Source: Leuctra nigra
Lineage: Eukaryota; Arthropoda; Insecta; Plecoptera; Leuctridae
Reading direction: 5' to 3'
NCBI GenBank assembly: GCA_934045905.1
Contig: OW203767.1
Coordinates: forward strand, 17,797,073-17,861,072
Length of the DNA: 64,000 nt
Shown piece after piece: positions 1-12,613 of this stretch; positions within the stretch are counted from its first letter, which is position 1; each line of letters opens with the position of its first letter. The notes beneath the pieces are model-generated. The model saw only the letters and a list, made by a program, of their open reading frames with translations, was not told where the DNA came from and searched no databases. The position numbers and the translations under genes are program-made.

Positions 1-633
1 CACTGGAAAAGTAGATTACGATACGTCTTCGTTCTGTGTAAGAATATTTACACGGGTTTTTGTACCTTACATTGATATTTAAACTGATTAGCTTCTTTAT
101 TATATTTTATACTGCGTGAAAATTGGTCCAGTGAATTTATCACCTGAAAACTCAAAGAAAGCTCTTTTAAAAACTTCAAAATATTTACAAAGTATGTCAA
201 CGGTGAGCGGTTCGTTGTCCGTGGGAATCTTTACTGACTGACGAGTGACGACGAATGAATTTGATTTAAATTCAAAAAATTAGAGCGAATCGTATTCCGT
301 TTCCCGCCACAAACTTGAAACTCTACTCAATTTGAATAAAATAAGTCTCTTAGCTGATGCGCTGTTTATTAGGACTGAAGCTAGTAACATGGACTACAAT
401 ACGTAATAATAGATAATAAAGCGAAGTCTCTTACGAACTCGGTTTCATTTCGATGCAAATTAAGACGCGCGTGTTTTCGACATTCTCGGCAGATTTCGGC
501 GTCTCCAGCTTCCTCCTTCGACTCCAATCTCCGTTAAACGCAACATTTCGGGATCAGGAAACAAGAGGAACTCAGAAATTTATGACTTTAATCTCGTAAT
601 GAAGCCGCCCATCCATACGAGTTAAACCCCATG
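1..633. other. AT-rich noncoding stretch, nothing recognised
   Basis: I see no tandem repeat, terminal inverted repeat, tRNA-like box or convincing coding frame here. The sequence is ordinary AT-rich noncoding DNA, with a slightly GC-richer patch near 460-540. Confidence 0.5.
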
Positions 634-790
634 TTGACGACCGACTGAGCCATCGTGTACGCACCGTTGATGACCGGCTGAGCCATCGTGTACGCACCGT
701 TGATGACCGGCTAAGCCATCGTGTACGCACCGTTGATGACCGACGGAGCCATCGCACGCACGCTTCATGACCGGCTGAGACATCGCACAC
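634..790. repeat. 33-bp minisatellite, about 4.7 copies
   Basis: Units begin with ccgactgag or ccggctgag near 641, 674, 707 and 740, spaced exactly 33 bp. A diverged last unit begins at 771. Because 33 is divisible by 3, the array stays open in several frames. On the minus strand it would give an 11-residue repeat (RWLSRSSTVRT). This explains the open frames overlapping it and is not by itself evidence of coding. The last unit has lost two bases and its sequence drifts, as is typical of an array edge. Confidence 0.9.
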
Positions 791-2001
791 CTCACATTAC
801 TATTCATGGGCGAACAAAATGGCTTCTCAAAAACGAGATGATTCCGTCGAATGCACTGCAACATTCCGGAACGTGTCATCTCCCGTGTCTCATCCCTATT
901 TTCGTTTCTCACCCTTCTTTTGTTCCGAAACCGATCTTCGACACAAAGAGGAGTTTCCGAAAGCATTTGCATCATTTTTCCTGTCTATCCCCCCTTTTAT
1001 TTTCCGTTGGGGATGGAAACGGGCTATCGGACGGCTCGTATCGTCTCATCCCCTTCTCTCTTTTACTACGCCGTACAACTGGCAGCCCTTTATTACATTA
1101 TTTCTCATCACAAGGTCGGCTAATAGCCTCTCCGACGAAGGGCTCTCGACGGCGGCCATTTCGACGAGATCGTATGTCTAAATCCAACCCGAGCTTTTTA
1201 TATGTTTTATTATACGTCAACTTAATTGCGAAACAAGGTTTACGTCCGGAGAGATTTTCCAACATGCTTGATGAAATTCATTAAAGTTTTTTTTGCGATG
1301 TGGTTTGTCTTGTTTGTGATGTGACGTATGTTGTCTTTGATATTAATTCTTAATTCTTGTGAAGGGAATGTCAGGAGGCTGGGCTCTCTAATGGCTTCTG
1401 TCTCTGGGGTTATTTGTCATGTTGCTGAGTGTATGGAGAAGCCTAGAAGGTGAGAAAGCTTTTTGTCGCGGCGTCGACTTGTGTTTGGCGTTTTACCTTC
1501 TCGTGCCTATTCACTGTGTTTACAAGATCGAAAATGAACTAATTTTTCACTAAACGTTATCAGATATTGTAAAGGAAGACTAAACTAAATTTATTGTATA
1601 CTTGTCGAAATCAATTCTATACTTCAAGAACTATAAATTATTTATAAGTTAAATAGGTTATGATGACAAATTACAGGTTGAGTACAAATTGACAGTTCGA
1701 TTGAGGAACGATACATTATATTTCATGAAGTGACGAGAAGCTTTTTTGCTTTTTTGCTTGACAACTTCACAGTTTTGTTAAAACTGATAAATAACCGATA
1801 AATTGAACATTTTATGCAGCTGATGCAGTGAAATGATTTCCGTCCGAATATAGGTAGAATGAGGCACTATTCTGTAACTTTAATATTCCTGATTCTGATG
1901 GAAACGAATTCACGGACCGAATCCGGATTCCATAGAATCGGGAATTTTAAATATAATAACACAATTCAAAGACTTACACTCAAGATTAATGTTTTTAATG
2001 A
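791..2001. other. Noncoding, no supported gene
   Basis: A plus-strand frame of 187 codons starts inside the minisatellite and ends near 1284. It has no recognisable domain, and two other frames over the same bases are also open, so I do not call it a gene. The rest is AT-rich and unremarkable. Confidence 0.4.
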
Positions 2002-2023
2002 TTTTTTTTTTTTTTTTTTTTTT
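2002..2023. repeat. T22 homopolymer
   Basis: A run of 22 T. It could be the reverse complement of a poly(A) tail of an old retroposed sequence, but no element body or target duplication is evident next to it. Confidence 0.9.
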
Positions 2024-2180
2024 ACAAAAACCTTCATCAGTCAAACTTTTAAAACTAAAGTAATGTAAGGTATATTTAGTACTAACTAAGGTATATTTAT
2101 GAATACCTCAAGAAAGGAGAACTAGCTATTAATATGGGAATTTTAAAGTTCGAGATTTCCAAACATTCTGTTTTTCCGTA

Positions 2181-2530
2181 GAAGTCCATGGTTCGAGCCC
2201 CGGTTCGACCTGCTTTATTTCACACTGCAAGCTTCCTATAAAATGCCGTGTGAAACGAGTTGATATCCTCTTGAGCCAGATCGATCTCACTAGTGGCTCG
2301 GGTTGTTAATATGCACGGGACGGCGTGTACAGCTGTTGGAGTGGAGGTATATAGCTCGACCAACACGTCATCGCACACCGGCGGCGTCAAGTGCACACTT
2401 CTTCAACTTCCCAGTGACGTCACGATAATAGTGGCGTATTGATCTCGCGACACAGCCTCCCGAGGGAGCGCTGGACCACAATAACACGTTGTGCATAAGA
2501 CAAATTGTTGTGGAACAGAACATAGACATA
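2181..2530 (+). mobile_element. Possible 5'-truncated tRNA-derived SINE
   Basis: A Pol III B-box-like sequence (ggttcgagccc at 2190-2200) is followed at once by a second ggttcgacc (2202-2210). About 320 bp of GC-richer unique sequence follows, containing a TGACGTCA site near 2424, and then ordinary AT-rich DNA resumes. A tRNA-derived head with a unique tail is the usual SINE plan. No clear A box or target-site duplication is visible, so this could instead be a tRNA pseudogene fragment in unrelated CpG-rich DNA. Confidence 0.35.
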
Positions 2531-3551
2531 GGAGAACATAAATAACATGCTTTTTATAGAATTCTGAAAAAGGAGAAATATAATGAATTTGGATACCTAC
2601 CTGTTCGTCTTTTTTCCTCTAGATTTTGTTTATGGATTTTACTTATAATGGCTAAAAATAACAAAAAAAGGAAAAATAGCTGGGGTTTAGCTGAAGTTTC
2701 TAACACGTACTCAATTTAATTTAAAATACAAAAAAAACACTCGAATTGTTTTTAGCTTTTCGACAAACTGTATCAGATCGTACTTAAGTTCAGTGGAGTT
2801 ATAAGGAACTTCTTGAAGAGTAATAGGATCTATACTCCAGAGTAACAGAATCTATTGTTTTTATCTTTTTCTCCATTTTTGTCTGTCTGCAACTATTCGC
2901 AATGCAGTTTCAGCTTTTATCTGATTTCTTGGATCTCGCAGATTGCACATCAATTTCGAGAACATTTTACAAACAACTGGAACTGAAATGGAATTGAAAA
3001 TAAAGTGACGGGTATATTGAAAAGTAAAACATATTGCTGTCACAGTGGATTATTGAAATGTAATTGGGATGTCATGTCGTATTATTTCATGAAATGTGAC
3101 ACAATTCCATGACAAAAAACGAGTATAAGCAGAGTTAACCCAGAGGGCCAGGCCATTGTAAACCTCATCAACATAACACTTTTATTTTTAACTCGTACAT
3201 TGTTGTATATATAAATTCAAATTAGTTGTTATGTTATACTATTTTGTACCTTCGAGCATTCGCTAAACACGGTGGCCAACTAGTTGGAATAGTTGTATGT
3301 AGAAGCCCTCGGCCATCACGTGTGTATGTTCTCTATAAATATTATAAAATACTGTTTATATGAACTCGCAATTACATTTTATTTTGCTCTGAAATTCCGC
3401 ACAGCGTAACTACGCCCGCTGGGGACAGGTTGCTGGATCGCTGCATTTTATTTACTTTCCACTGCATTTGCCCAAAACTATGTTTATTGGATGCGATATT
3501 CAGGTTTACAAATGCGGGGTTTTCAGCGTGACGTAACGTGGTGGGCTCTGG
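2531..3551. other. Noncoding, nothing recognised
   Basis: AT-rich DNA without repeats, inverted repeats or plausible exons that I can identify. Confidence 0.4.
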
Positions 3552-3571
3552 GGGAGGGGGGGGGGGGGGGG
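3551..3571. repeat. G-rich homopolymer (GGGGA then G16)
   Basis: Four G, one A, then sixteen G. This is one of ten G or C runs of 13 or more in the window. Confidence 0.9.
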
Positions 3572-5087
3572 CGCAGGGATAGCTGGAGCGTTGTCCCAGG
3601 GGGTCCCGCAGGACATGTGGTATCGGTATTGGTGACACAACCTCACTCGCAGACTGTCAAATAGAGGAAGATACCTCTTTTCCTTTTAGGATGAAAAAAA
3701 ATCTCTAAATGCGTGGAATACCTCAATACTTTCAAATTATCCATCAGTAAAGCGGAGTATGAACTATACACATATAACTATCGATTTGCAGGTGACGCTA
3801 AGATACCGATCTTGCTACAATTCCAGAAATCATTAGGGAGTATTTCGAGAGTAATGCTTATTTTTTCGAGAAATACTCAAAATAATACAGATTCCAGACA
3901 TATTGTCGATGCAGATGCTCCAATACACTCCATTGCATATTTTACAAAATATTTGTGCGATTTTTTGCTTTAGTGCCTGATGTTGGGTATTTCAACGGTC
4001 TCCCTTACACGATATTCGTCAACTTGTGACCTAAAAGAGCTCATGTCTTACAGTCTTTTGCCTCAACAAAAAATAATGATTCTTTTTTAAACTATAACGT
4101 TTTTCTACCGTTTGAAAAGTTCAATATCATTCCATTTTCGTAAGATTACTCTATTTCAGTTCCATGAAAATAGTTTCTCATTTGTAATAAAATTCTAGCG
4201 TTCCATCAATTTATTTTTAATAACGCTCGTTGTTTTCAAAAATCACATTTTACGACTTCTTTCGAAAACGTACGAACATGGTTTGCGACTGCAATTTGAT
4301 GTTAGATAACTTTGTTCTATTCAATGAAATTGCATTTATTTTGGCTGAAACGTCACTCTCCAGAATCAAATAAATGCAGCGTCTACAAATCTGTGTAAGA
4401 TTGAAAATCGTATAAGTGCAATAGAAGAGTTTGGAGGATACAAGTTGCGACAGTTGTTCCAACTTTTTGATTTACATCCATCTCAAACTTGATACATTTG
4501 TAAGATATTGCAAATACTTTTCTTTACACTTAGTTGCAATGCGTCGTTCTGCCAACTCCGATACTGGCGAATGAATTGAATTTTTATTCAGTAAGTTTAT
4601 TTAGGTATACTTACAAAAGTCGAACCAGCAGTGCTATTTATTTGTTTTTGGAAGTTTTATTACATTTCAGAAGAAATACAATATATTAGTACAGAATAAG
4701 CAAAATGAAATGAGCTAAAGATGAGCAAAATACTATATTTTACGAACTAAAATGTTTTCATAAAACCGTCATTTGTGGTAGATATAAACTTCAATTTTCT
4801 AATTAGTTTGTCAATTATTAGTTTTATGCTAATAAAAAATAAAAATCCTGCTAAAGGCTAGGTATTTTTTATTCTACTGCAAAGAAAGAAAATACTTTTT
4901 TAAGCCTTTTTAATCCATTAAAGTCCGTTCTACAATTTTTGTCAACTCAAGCAATGTTTCGGGGATATCGCATTTGTAAAATGATGCATATTATCTGTTG
5001 AAATTGCATTCAGCCATACTCTATTTCAAATCACGAACTTAAATCGCAAACAATTCAACTGCGGACTAAAACACAAAGTTTCCATTC
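3572..5087. other. Noncoding AT-rich DNA
   Basis: No supported gene or repeat. Short open frames here show no recognisable domain or splice context. Confidence 0.4.
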
Positions 5088-5290
5088 TAGGGGCGACCGG
5101 GGCAAGTTGCTCCGTGTAGGGGCGCGCGGGGCAAAGTGACTCAGTAGGCCGATAGTTTACTCGGCATACTGCGGGGGTTGTTTGGAACGCTTCCAGCCCG
5201 ACTCCAGTGAGATTGTGTCGCGATAGACTCGACCTGGTCTCGAACACGCGGCCAATTGCCTCTCGCTTCACGCCGGTCATTAGCTAGAGG
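5088..5290. repeat. GC-rich block with a duplicated 29-bp unit
   Basis: Two adjacent imperfect copies of about 29 bp, each beginning taggggcg and containing cggggcaa, lie at 5088-5116 and 5117-5145. CpG-rich sequence continues to about 5290. The block contrasts sharply with its AT-rich surroundings. It may be a fragment of a dispersed element or a regulatory CpG island, and I cannot tell which. Confidence 0.5.
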
Positions 5291-7640
5291 GGGGAGAGGG
5301 AAGCGAAACACTCCCTGAAGTCATTATTTAGGAAACTTTATACACTTTGAAAACTTCCGATGTGTGGGTATGATTTCTCGTTTGCGAATGTGAATGCTGA
5401 AATGATGAATGTTTAAAGAGTTGTTAGGTTGACTTTGCACACGACAACCCCCTGGGGAATGCAATCAAGTCGATCATAAAATGCACATTGGGTGGAACGG
5501 TATTTGTTTTGCCGCCAGATAAAATTATGCATGGTGTTTATTAACATTTTTCGAACAAATATTCGGATCACCCTGGGGTATTGAAGTATTATTTTTTCGT
5601 GACCATGGAATTTACAATATTTACCACGTGGTCCATTGTTCAATAGGTGACCGACTATTTGCGCCAAAACAAATTGGTGGACTGGAATGGAATGCCGCAA
5701 ATCAATTTGCCAAATGTAATAAACGCAAACAAGTTATGCATCATATGTTGTTCGAATTGATTTTAAAATCTAAATTTAACTCATTTTGTAATTTTTTTGA
5801 GGATTTTGACAATTTAGAACGCAATTTGATCAACTCACACGACCCCTCACAATGTCAAGGTACAAAGGCGCCGTCGGGTCGAAATTGAGGTCACATTTCT
5901 TTGGATTATGATGAAATTAAGGACTTAAAAACAGTGATGTCACGTTACAATCAGGCTCTTTGTTCACAATACAAACAATTATTAATATATATAGATAAAA
6001 TCAAATTAGTCACTTCCTATCTTATAATTTTTCGCTTGGAAGTCTCTGAATCCCCAGACAAACATATTTCCGCGACTCTAGACAATGTTGTACTCCTTTT
6101 AAAGATAATTTCTAAATTACTTCGCATTTCTAAAGTCCTTTTATAATTACTCTCCAGAATTAACGGCAAAATCCGTTGGAAAAGTGTGACAGCGTTTCTT
6201 CTTCGTGCTCTACTCAAGACGTAATAAAAATGGTAATTATATCCTAACTTTCAATTACAATCCCCAAAGCGGCGGGCGCAAAATAAAAACGACGACGACG
6301 GCGGGGGACAAAAAGGAGAGACACAAAACACTGAAACTAATGTAATAAAAAGTCGGGCACGGAATTGTTCTCTGGTGACGTCACACAAATGGCGACCACT
6401 TCATCAAGCGACGTCACGTTGCCTCGTCGTTGATCCTCTCTCGTGGACGCGTCGTTGAGGCAAGACGCGTCGGCCTCGTCGTTGAGTATGTGTTCGTGGA
6501 ATAAGTCGGAGTAATCCGTGTAGTGATGGTGTAGTTTTCTTGCAGGATTTGTAGTGTGAGATATAGGTGTGATATTTTACTGGGATATCCCTCTGCCACT
6601 CTCACACTTTACTCACCGTTTCATACATACATTTGTTTTTTTAAGTGATTACTCAGTGGATCTCTTTTCAGTTTATCTCTTTATATCATTATATCTTATG
6701 CTAGAACTTTCATCTAAGGAGAAAAATCATTCTAATTTCTGTACCTCTGAGGTACAAGTGTGGAAGTAGGTACATAAGAGCTCATGAAAGTAATCTTCAT
6801 TCACCTGCATTTGAGTAAGAGAATACTTCAAACTATTCAGTCAAATGGCAATTCATAGAGCTTGATTACGTAATTCCAAAAGGTGCAACGCAAAATCGAC
6901 AAAATGGACTTCCGCCCTTCTACCTTCAAGTTTCAGAGTTTCAAAGTTTCAGATTTATTTTTCGAAACATCAAAATTATAATTTTGTAGTTTTAAAATTT
7001 GTCTTAAAGACCAAAAAGATCTCTGACGCGCTAACGGCATTCCCAAAGTACGATTTAAAATACAGATTGTCCAAGTGTATTTCACATCCATATCACTCCG
7101 TTACTTTATACTGTCACTTTCATTCTTTTTCCTTGTCTAGTCGTTTTGAATCACTCGTTCGACTTGATAACAACAAATTGACAGGCTACGGTGGTGGATT
7201 ATCGCATTAGAGCGAACACAAGTGATGATATTATTCATCAATTTAGAATATATCAAGATGGATTTTTGTAATAGGATAATCGAAAAACGAAGTCATGTCC
7301 CAAAAGAATCAAGATTTTGCTTTAAAATTGCGAGGCAATATCGTCAAATTTCCTTTTCTAACGACCTAGTAATTCGTCATGGAAAGAAAAAAGCGTCATC
7401 CAAACTTGAATGTATTTTCTGCACCAGCGTCAATCATTGCGAACCACGATCAAGACAGGCGACCACAGACATCGACCCAGGACCTCCACAAGAGTCACGT
7501 AAAATGCGGACGCTTTATTCATAAAATATCGGCATTGTTTTCTGATCTCGAAGTTGTTGCATGTTTCTCAACGCTCGAAAGATATGATTTATGATATAAT
7601 CTTTATTATTTATTACTCTGATATCGGAGAGGGGGGCGAT
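5291..7640. other. Noncoding; short CpG-rich segment near 6270-6500
   Basis: Mostly AT-rich. Around 6270-6320 there is a short GACGAC-type triplet stretch. TGACGTCA occurs near 6376 and CGACGTCA near 6410. Near 6420-6490 the motif cctcgtcgttga appears twice. No supported coding frame or element boundary was found. Confidence 0.35.
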
Positions 7641-7669
7641 TTTCAGACTTGACCACTACTTTTGGCTCA

Positions 7670-7980
7670 AGTTTTCACCCCCCTCACCCCCCAACCGGGT
7701 GATAGAACGTGATCTATGGAGGGTCTGGCAACATCCGAGCTGGACCACGGACAATCTGCAGCAGATTGAATAACATCCCCTTCCCCCCACCCTTCACTTA
7801 CACACCCTCATCGGTCAAACATGGCCGCGCTCATTCTTACAGCCATCTCTAATTGACGCCAGCATCAGTGTGTTAATGGACCCCGTTTTGTGCGTCGCAA
7901 AAACAGCGTTTTTCTCGCAGTCACACGCGTAAAAGTGTTCCCATAAACAATGATGGCAATTTTTTTTTTCAATAACATGT
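7670..7980. promoter_or_regulatory. Candidate conserved noncoding / regulatory block
   Basis: This is a GC- and CpG-richer segment of low internal repetition within AT-rich DNA, containing motifs such as cccataaacaatgatggc. The composition resembles cis-regulatory DNA of developmental loci. That is inference only: conservation was not measured, and no coding frame is convincing. Confidence 0.2.
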
Positions 7981-8026
7981 TGGTGGTTACATTTATCTAT
8001 CTTAATACTGACAGGGCTGTCACGCA

Positions 8027-8070
8027 TTACTTACTTACTTACCTACTTACCTACTTACTTACTTAGGTAC
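8027..8070. repeat. (TTAC/CTAC)n microsatellite
   Basis: About eleven tetranucleotide units, mostly ttac with interspersed ctac. Confidence 0.9.
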
Positions 8071-8840
8071 TTTTAACTTTTGGTTAACTTTTTCCTCAGC
8101 CATCAATTCCATTTACTTTTTTTGAGAGATTAATCACTTAAAAGCAAACGTTTCTATTTTATCTATTTTTTAGATTTAATCCCATCGTTCTTTTTACTTA
8201 GAAATATCTGTGTCTTTTTGTAGTACATTAAAAACATTAATTACTTATATTGGTGTAATTTTAAAGCTTTTCATAAAACCCAGCCAATGTCTTGATGAAG
8301 TACTCAAAGTATGCTACAGTAAGTAATTGCAGATGTATATTATTTTAATCACTTTTATAACTTTTTAATAATATATTAACTTTAAACACTCTCTGAAGCG
8401 GTACTGCTTAGTGACCTTAGTATCGATTATTAAAAAATCACACTTAATTTTCAAAAGTGCTAATTTTTTGTTTCACTTTCTTAGACAATCGAAGGTCTCA
8501 AAATTATCCATCCCATTATTGGCATTATTTAGATTGCCGAGCATGGTACTAAATAACACTTGTAACATAACGAAATCTAATAAAAAATTCAAATGTATGA
8601 AAGAAATGAAAAAAGTTTTAAGATTCGTAAGTACCTACTAGATCGTCGAAAGAAACGTCTTTTAGATCCGGGTTGTAGCAAAATACTCTCTATTTTAATG
8701 TCTTTGGACACCCGGTAGCGGATTCTCATTAATCTCTTTGCAATTTTTTTATGAGCCCCCAAACTTTGGGCCGCTTTTTGGCGTCTGAAAAATGTTATTG
8801 GTCCCAGCCAGTAGATAGCGCCGGCGGGTTTGAAAGAGAA
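8071..8840. other. Noncoding AT-rich DNA
   Basis: Nothing recognised. Confidence 0.4.
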
Positions 8841-8860
8841 GGGGGGGGGGGGGGGGGGGG
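8841..8860. repeat. G20 homopolymer
   Basis: Twenty consecutive G in otherwise AT-rich sequence. Confidence 0.95.
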
Positions 8861-9083
8861 CGTTTTCTTGAGCAATCGAGACCAAGTTGAAAGGCAATTT
8901 GTAACTCCACAAAATGAGGAATAAAGCAACCCCTTCTTTATCTACGCCCCCGTTTTACCCCCACCCCCTGACCATGGAACAATCACCATCTTAGCTCATT
9001 TTTTTTTTTTACTTTCTTCGTGCTCCTCTCATTTTTGTATTATTACATCGCTTTTTATTTTTGTTCTTTGAACGTTTTTTTAA

Positions 9084-9365
9084 CCCCTAACCCCATCTGG
9101 GAGAGACTGCGAAGTTTTTCTTGAAGATGTCGCTTCTTTTGTTGTTGCCCGTATGTTTAGCGATGATCCAGATGGGGCAGATCATTTATTCAAAGTCGTA
9201 CTATCGATCCCAATGACATTGCCCCCTCCTCTTCGATCACAGTCTCTGCAAATAACTTTTAAAACACTGCGATTTCATTGCGTAATCTTTTTTAACTACA
9301 CTTTTAACCACGTTCTCATTACGAAACTAATTAATTACAAGTACAAAATAAACACTAGTGCATAC
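9084..9365 (+). CDS. Unrecognised coding-like frame (exon or retrocopy fragment?)
   Basis: An open plus-strand frame of 94 codons runs from just after a TAA at 9081 to a TGA at 9366. The first ATG is at 9153. The first half is unusually protein-like in composition (for example CEVFLEDVASFVVARMF, then FSDDPDGADHLFKVV), with few low-complexity residues. The second half drifts into AT-rich, less protein-like sequence. I do not recognise a family. No clear GTRAGT donor follows, and the upstream acceptor is weak. A ten-base inverted pair (ccccatctgg / ccagatgggg) also lies inside it. It could be an old exon, a pseudogene fragment or chance. Confidence is low. Confidence 0.2.
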
Positions 9366-9729
9366 TGAGCAGTAACTGCTCAAAATAATGATCGAAAATA
9401 CACCGATATTTTTAAAAATAATTCCACCTCGGCTCGAGCATGTAAAGAAAACTTGTCTGGTAATTAATTTAAAAAATTTAAAAAAAAGTACTAGTAAAAT
9501 TATTTTTAATTAAATTTTGTGGTTTCGATTTATTTACACCAAGATAAACGGACCCAAAATGTTTTGTGTCACATTCCTCTCGCTTTTCTACCCCGTAACT
9601 AGATCTATTTTCTGCATTCCAAAGTATTTCGTTAAATCGTATAAAACCGTCCAGACACATGGACATCACTGACGAATCCAAATCGGAATATTTCTGATGG
9701 AACAATTCCGTTCCAACGCTCGACTTCAT

Positions 9730-9752
9730 CCCCCCCCCCCCCCCCCCCCCCC
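9730..9752. repeat. C23 homopolymer
   Basis: Twenty-three consecutive C. Confidence 0.95.
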
Positions 9753-11467
9753 ATCAGTCGATACAATCAAGCCAAAGCCGTCCCGTCAGCAAGAGTATTC
9801 CATGAATCCATCGCTTCAACCTCGGACTTTATCGTCCGCACAGAATTGTTCCTTTCGGTTAATAATGTGAAAAGTTCACCTATAACTATAGAGAAGCCGA
9901 GAAGCCAAAGATGAAACTTGTTTTATCTCTCGGAGATGTTTTTCCTGTGAAAGTTTCTCTGGAGCTATGGCAGTTACATATTAGAACATAGTTTCGGGAA
10001 GAACTATTCGTCCCCGAGTTCTTGTCAAGTGTCTTCCAGACATTCTTACACGTCTCCCGACACTAAATATAAGACGGGATTCCTAACCAGATTTTGGCGG
10101 CGGAAGTTTCGTTTGATACTCGTTCTCGAGTCGTTTTGAAGTAGAATGAATAACTGACGAGTTGTTCGTAATATCTTTGGTAGTATCTTTAGTCTTTATT
10201 TTAGTAGAGAAACATAATTGTTTGATTGTATTTATGTGATTTTACAAGTTACCAAAGTTTTAGAAGCAAAGGCTCAAATCATTCTAGTTCGCCGGTCTTC
10301 AAAGTTGACTTTTGGTGCCTTTTCATGTAGATTCCTTCGCGCTTGTAAAGTAATGAACATTTCCAAAAATAACCACAGTTTTTGGCGACATCTTCCTCCG
10401 GAAAATATGCAAATTTCTTTGATTGACATCTTCTTCAATGCACATTGATTGTTAGACCATTGAAATGTGACGTTATGATTGAAGTCATTCAAAATGAAAA
10501 ATCATTATTTCCCTATTCAATGCAATATCAATATGAATCAAACTTGATAAGAAGGGAGGTGATTTGACGCTTTGAAGAGCTGAAATCAACGAAACTTCTG
10601 TTTCAATTTTACATCAATCTTACAACTCTTTTTTTACCCTCGTGAACATTTCCAGTGAATTTCCACGTGTCAGATATAAAAACTTAGCGAGATTTCGCGC
10701 TTGTTTTTCTGCTCCAAGATCGGATTTAAATACCCGTGAATGAAAGTTCAAGATGAACCGAGCTTTTGACGTCATTTCCCTGTTGATTCTAAGGATCAGA
10801 GAAAGTCTCATCAAGGTATACTTTCGGACTTAAACAAACAATAATATTTTCAAAGGCAATCAGTCTCCCTCTGAAAGGGGTTGCTTTTCTAGTCTTTATA
10901 CCTTGAAATAAGAGCTAACGTTTTTCACAATTTTCTCATTTCGCAATTTGTTCCTCTCCTCCATTCCGCCTCCCTTCTAACATCTAACTTTCTTCTTTAC
11001 GTAGCAATTACGCTGTTCCTATACCTTCACCTAGATAGTTGCGCTTGAGTGGAGAGCAAAGATGTAATCCGTTCCTATAATTACATCAATACTAGGGAGC
11101 TATCTTAGGCGTCGAGAAGCGTTTCGCTCGAACACGTTTATCCAACTTTTCCAGGACGAAATCACAGCGTTGCCACGTCTAATGAGCTTTCTAGTTGGAA
11201 CTGCTATCAGGACCTCTTCTACTTCCTTTACTGACATATCACATCGAGTTACATCACACTGGCACACGTGAAAACCTGGAAAACTAAGGGAATTGGATAT
11301 GATGTTTCGTTTGGTAACGCCCTAACGGAGTTTAAGATTCTCGGTCTAAAAAGGGTGGCTTTTAATGAATCCAATTAGGTGCCAAGTCATGGAACTTTTA
11401 GGAATCGTAAAATATACGGAATTGGTATGAAAATGTAGCGAAAACGAGTTACCTATTTTAAAGTCAG
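9753..11467. other. Noncoding, nothing recognised
   Basis: No repeats, element ends or supported exons found. Confidence 0.4.
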
Positions 11468-11860
11468 TTAAGAGGCAAACGGAAGCGAACGGGAATCGCA
11501 CGGTTCGTCAGAGCGTTTTTTTGAAATGTTGTCTTCCCACTGAATAATTTAAAAAAATCAGATAGTAACGACCCATCACAGCCTAATAGACTAAATAATG
11601 CCACACACTGGAGTACTTTATGACCTCTGGTGCGACCTCAAAGTGTTAAATACGATTATTTTACCTCAAATATCGTATTTAACACTTTCAGGTCGTACCA
11701 GAGGTCGTAATGAACTCCAGTGTGCGGCATTATTTAGTCTATAACGCTGTTATGGGTCGTTACTATCTGATTTTTTAAAATTATTTAGTGGGAAGACAAC
11801 ATTTCAAAAAAACGCTCTGACGAACCGTGCGATTCCCGTTCGCTTCCGTTTTCCTCTTAA
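11468..11860. mobile_element. 393-bp foldback MITE flanked by TTAA
   Basis: The segment is almost one continuous palindrome. Left-arm sequence (aagcgaacgggaatcgcacg, then the arm to about 11658) recurs as its reverse complement from about 11670 to 11860, leaving a loop of only about ten bases. Both ends are TTAA (11468-11471 and 11857-11860), which fits a TTAA target duplication as in piggyBac-type elements. The termini begin GAGG after TTAA, which is not the usual piggyBac end, so the superfamily is uncertain. It has no coding capacity. A partial second copy lies 700 bp downstream, which confirms this is a mobile, repeated unit. Confidence 0.85.
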
Positions 11861-12578
11861 CCATGTAAAACTCCAAAACCACGCTATATACCTATTCGGT
11901 TTCAAGGATCACAGATTTTCCTTGTAAATTCCTGTAAAATAAGCTGGAAAATCTGGTGGAGAGGACCTAAATTTGAAGTGGGATGACAATGCCCCCCCTT
12001 TTCATAAGAGCCACCTCACCTGGCTTATCTCTTCATTTCGCTCGTAAACTGAATTGGTTTCACATCGTATAACTCCTTCACACCACGGCACTTTCCGTTT
12101 TCATTAAATCGTTTTACACATGTTTTGCTAAGTGATGCGTGTGCTGAGGCGGAGAGGCGTCAAAGAGGAGAGAATCGCTTCCCGGGGAATATGCCATCCG
12201 TTTTGAAGGGGTTTTGATCTTCCAGAGTCACAGCTCGCAACTATTTCAGACGAGCTTTTCTCTCACGCGATTCAACTTTGAAATGAAGTGCTTTGAGCAA
12301 CGTGGCACCTCCATCGAATATTCGGATATCACGTTTCACTAATATTGAGATCTATATGTATTCGACGTAATTGTTTCTGTTCGATCATTGTTTATAAAAT
12401 AGTAGATCATTTTTTTAGTATGTCCAAACGTTTTGTCCACAAATACACAGACAAGTTATTCAGAGCTCATCCCACAACTAGACAATCTGTGTACTTTTGT
12501 GGTTAATTTCTTGCTTTGATTGAAAATAGTAAAACATTACCTTCTTCTGAGTATTATCAGTAAATTTCTCTACAGGTT
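11861..12578. other. Noncoding spacer between two copies of the foldback
   Basis: Ordinary sequence between the two related elements. No gene was recognised. Confidence 0.4.
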
Positions 12579-12613
12579 TTAAGAGGCAAATGGAAGCGAA
12601 CGGGAATCGCACG

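Noticed and set aside
721..1284. 187-codon plus-strand open frame
   Set aside because: It starts in the minisatellite, overlaps other open frames, has no domain and no protein-like composition.
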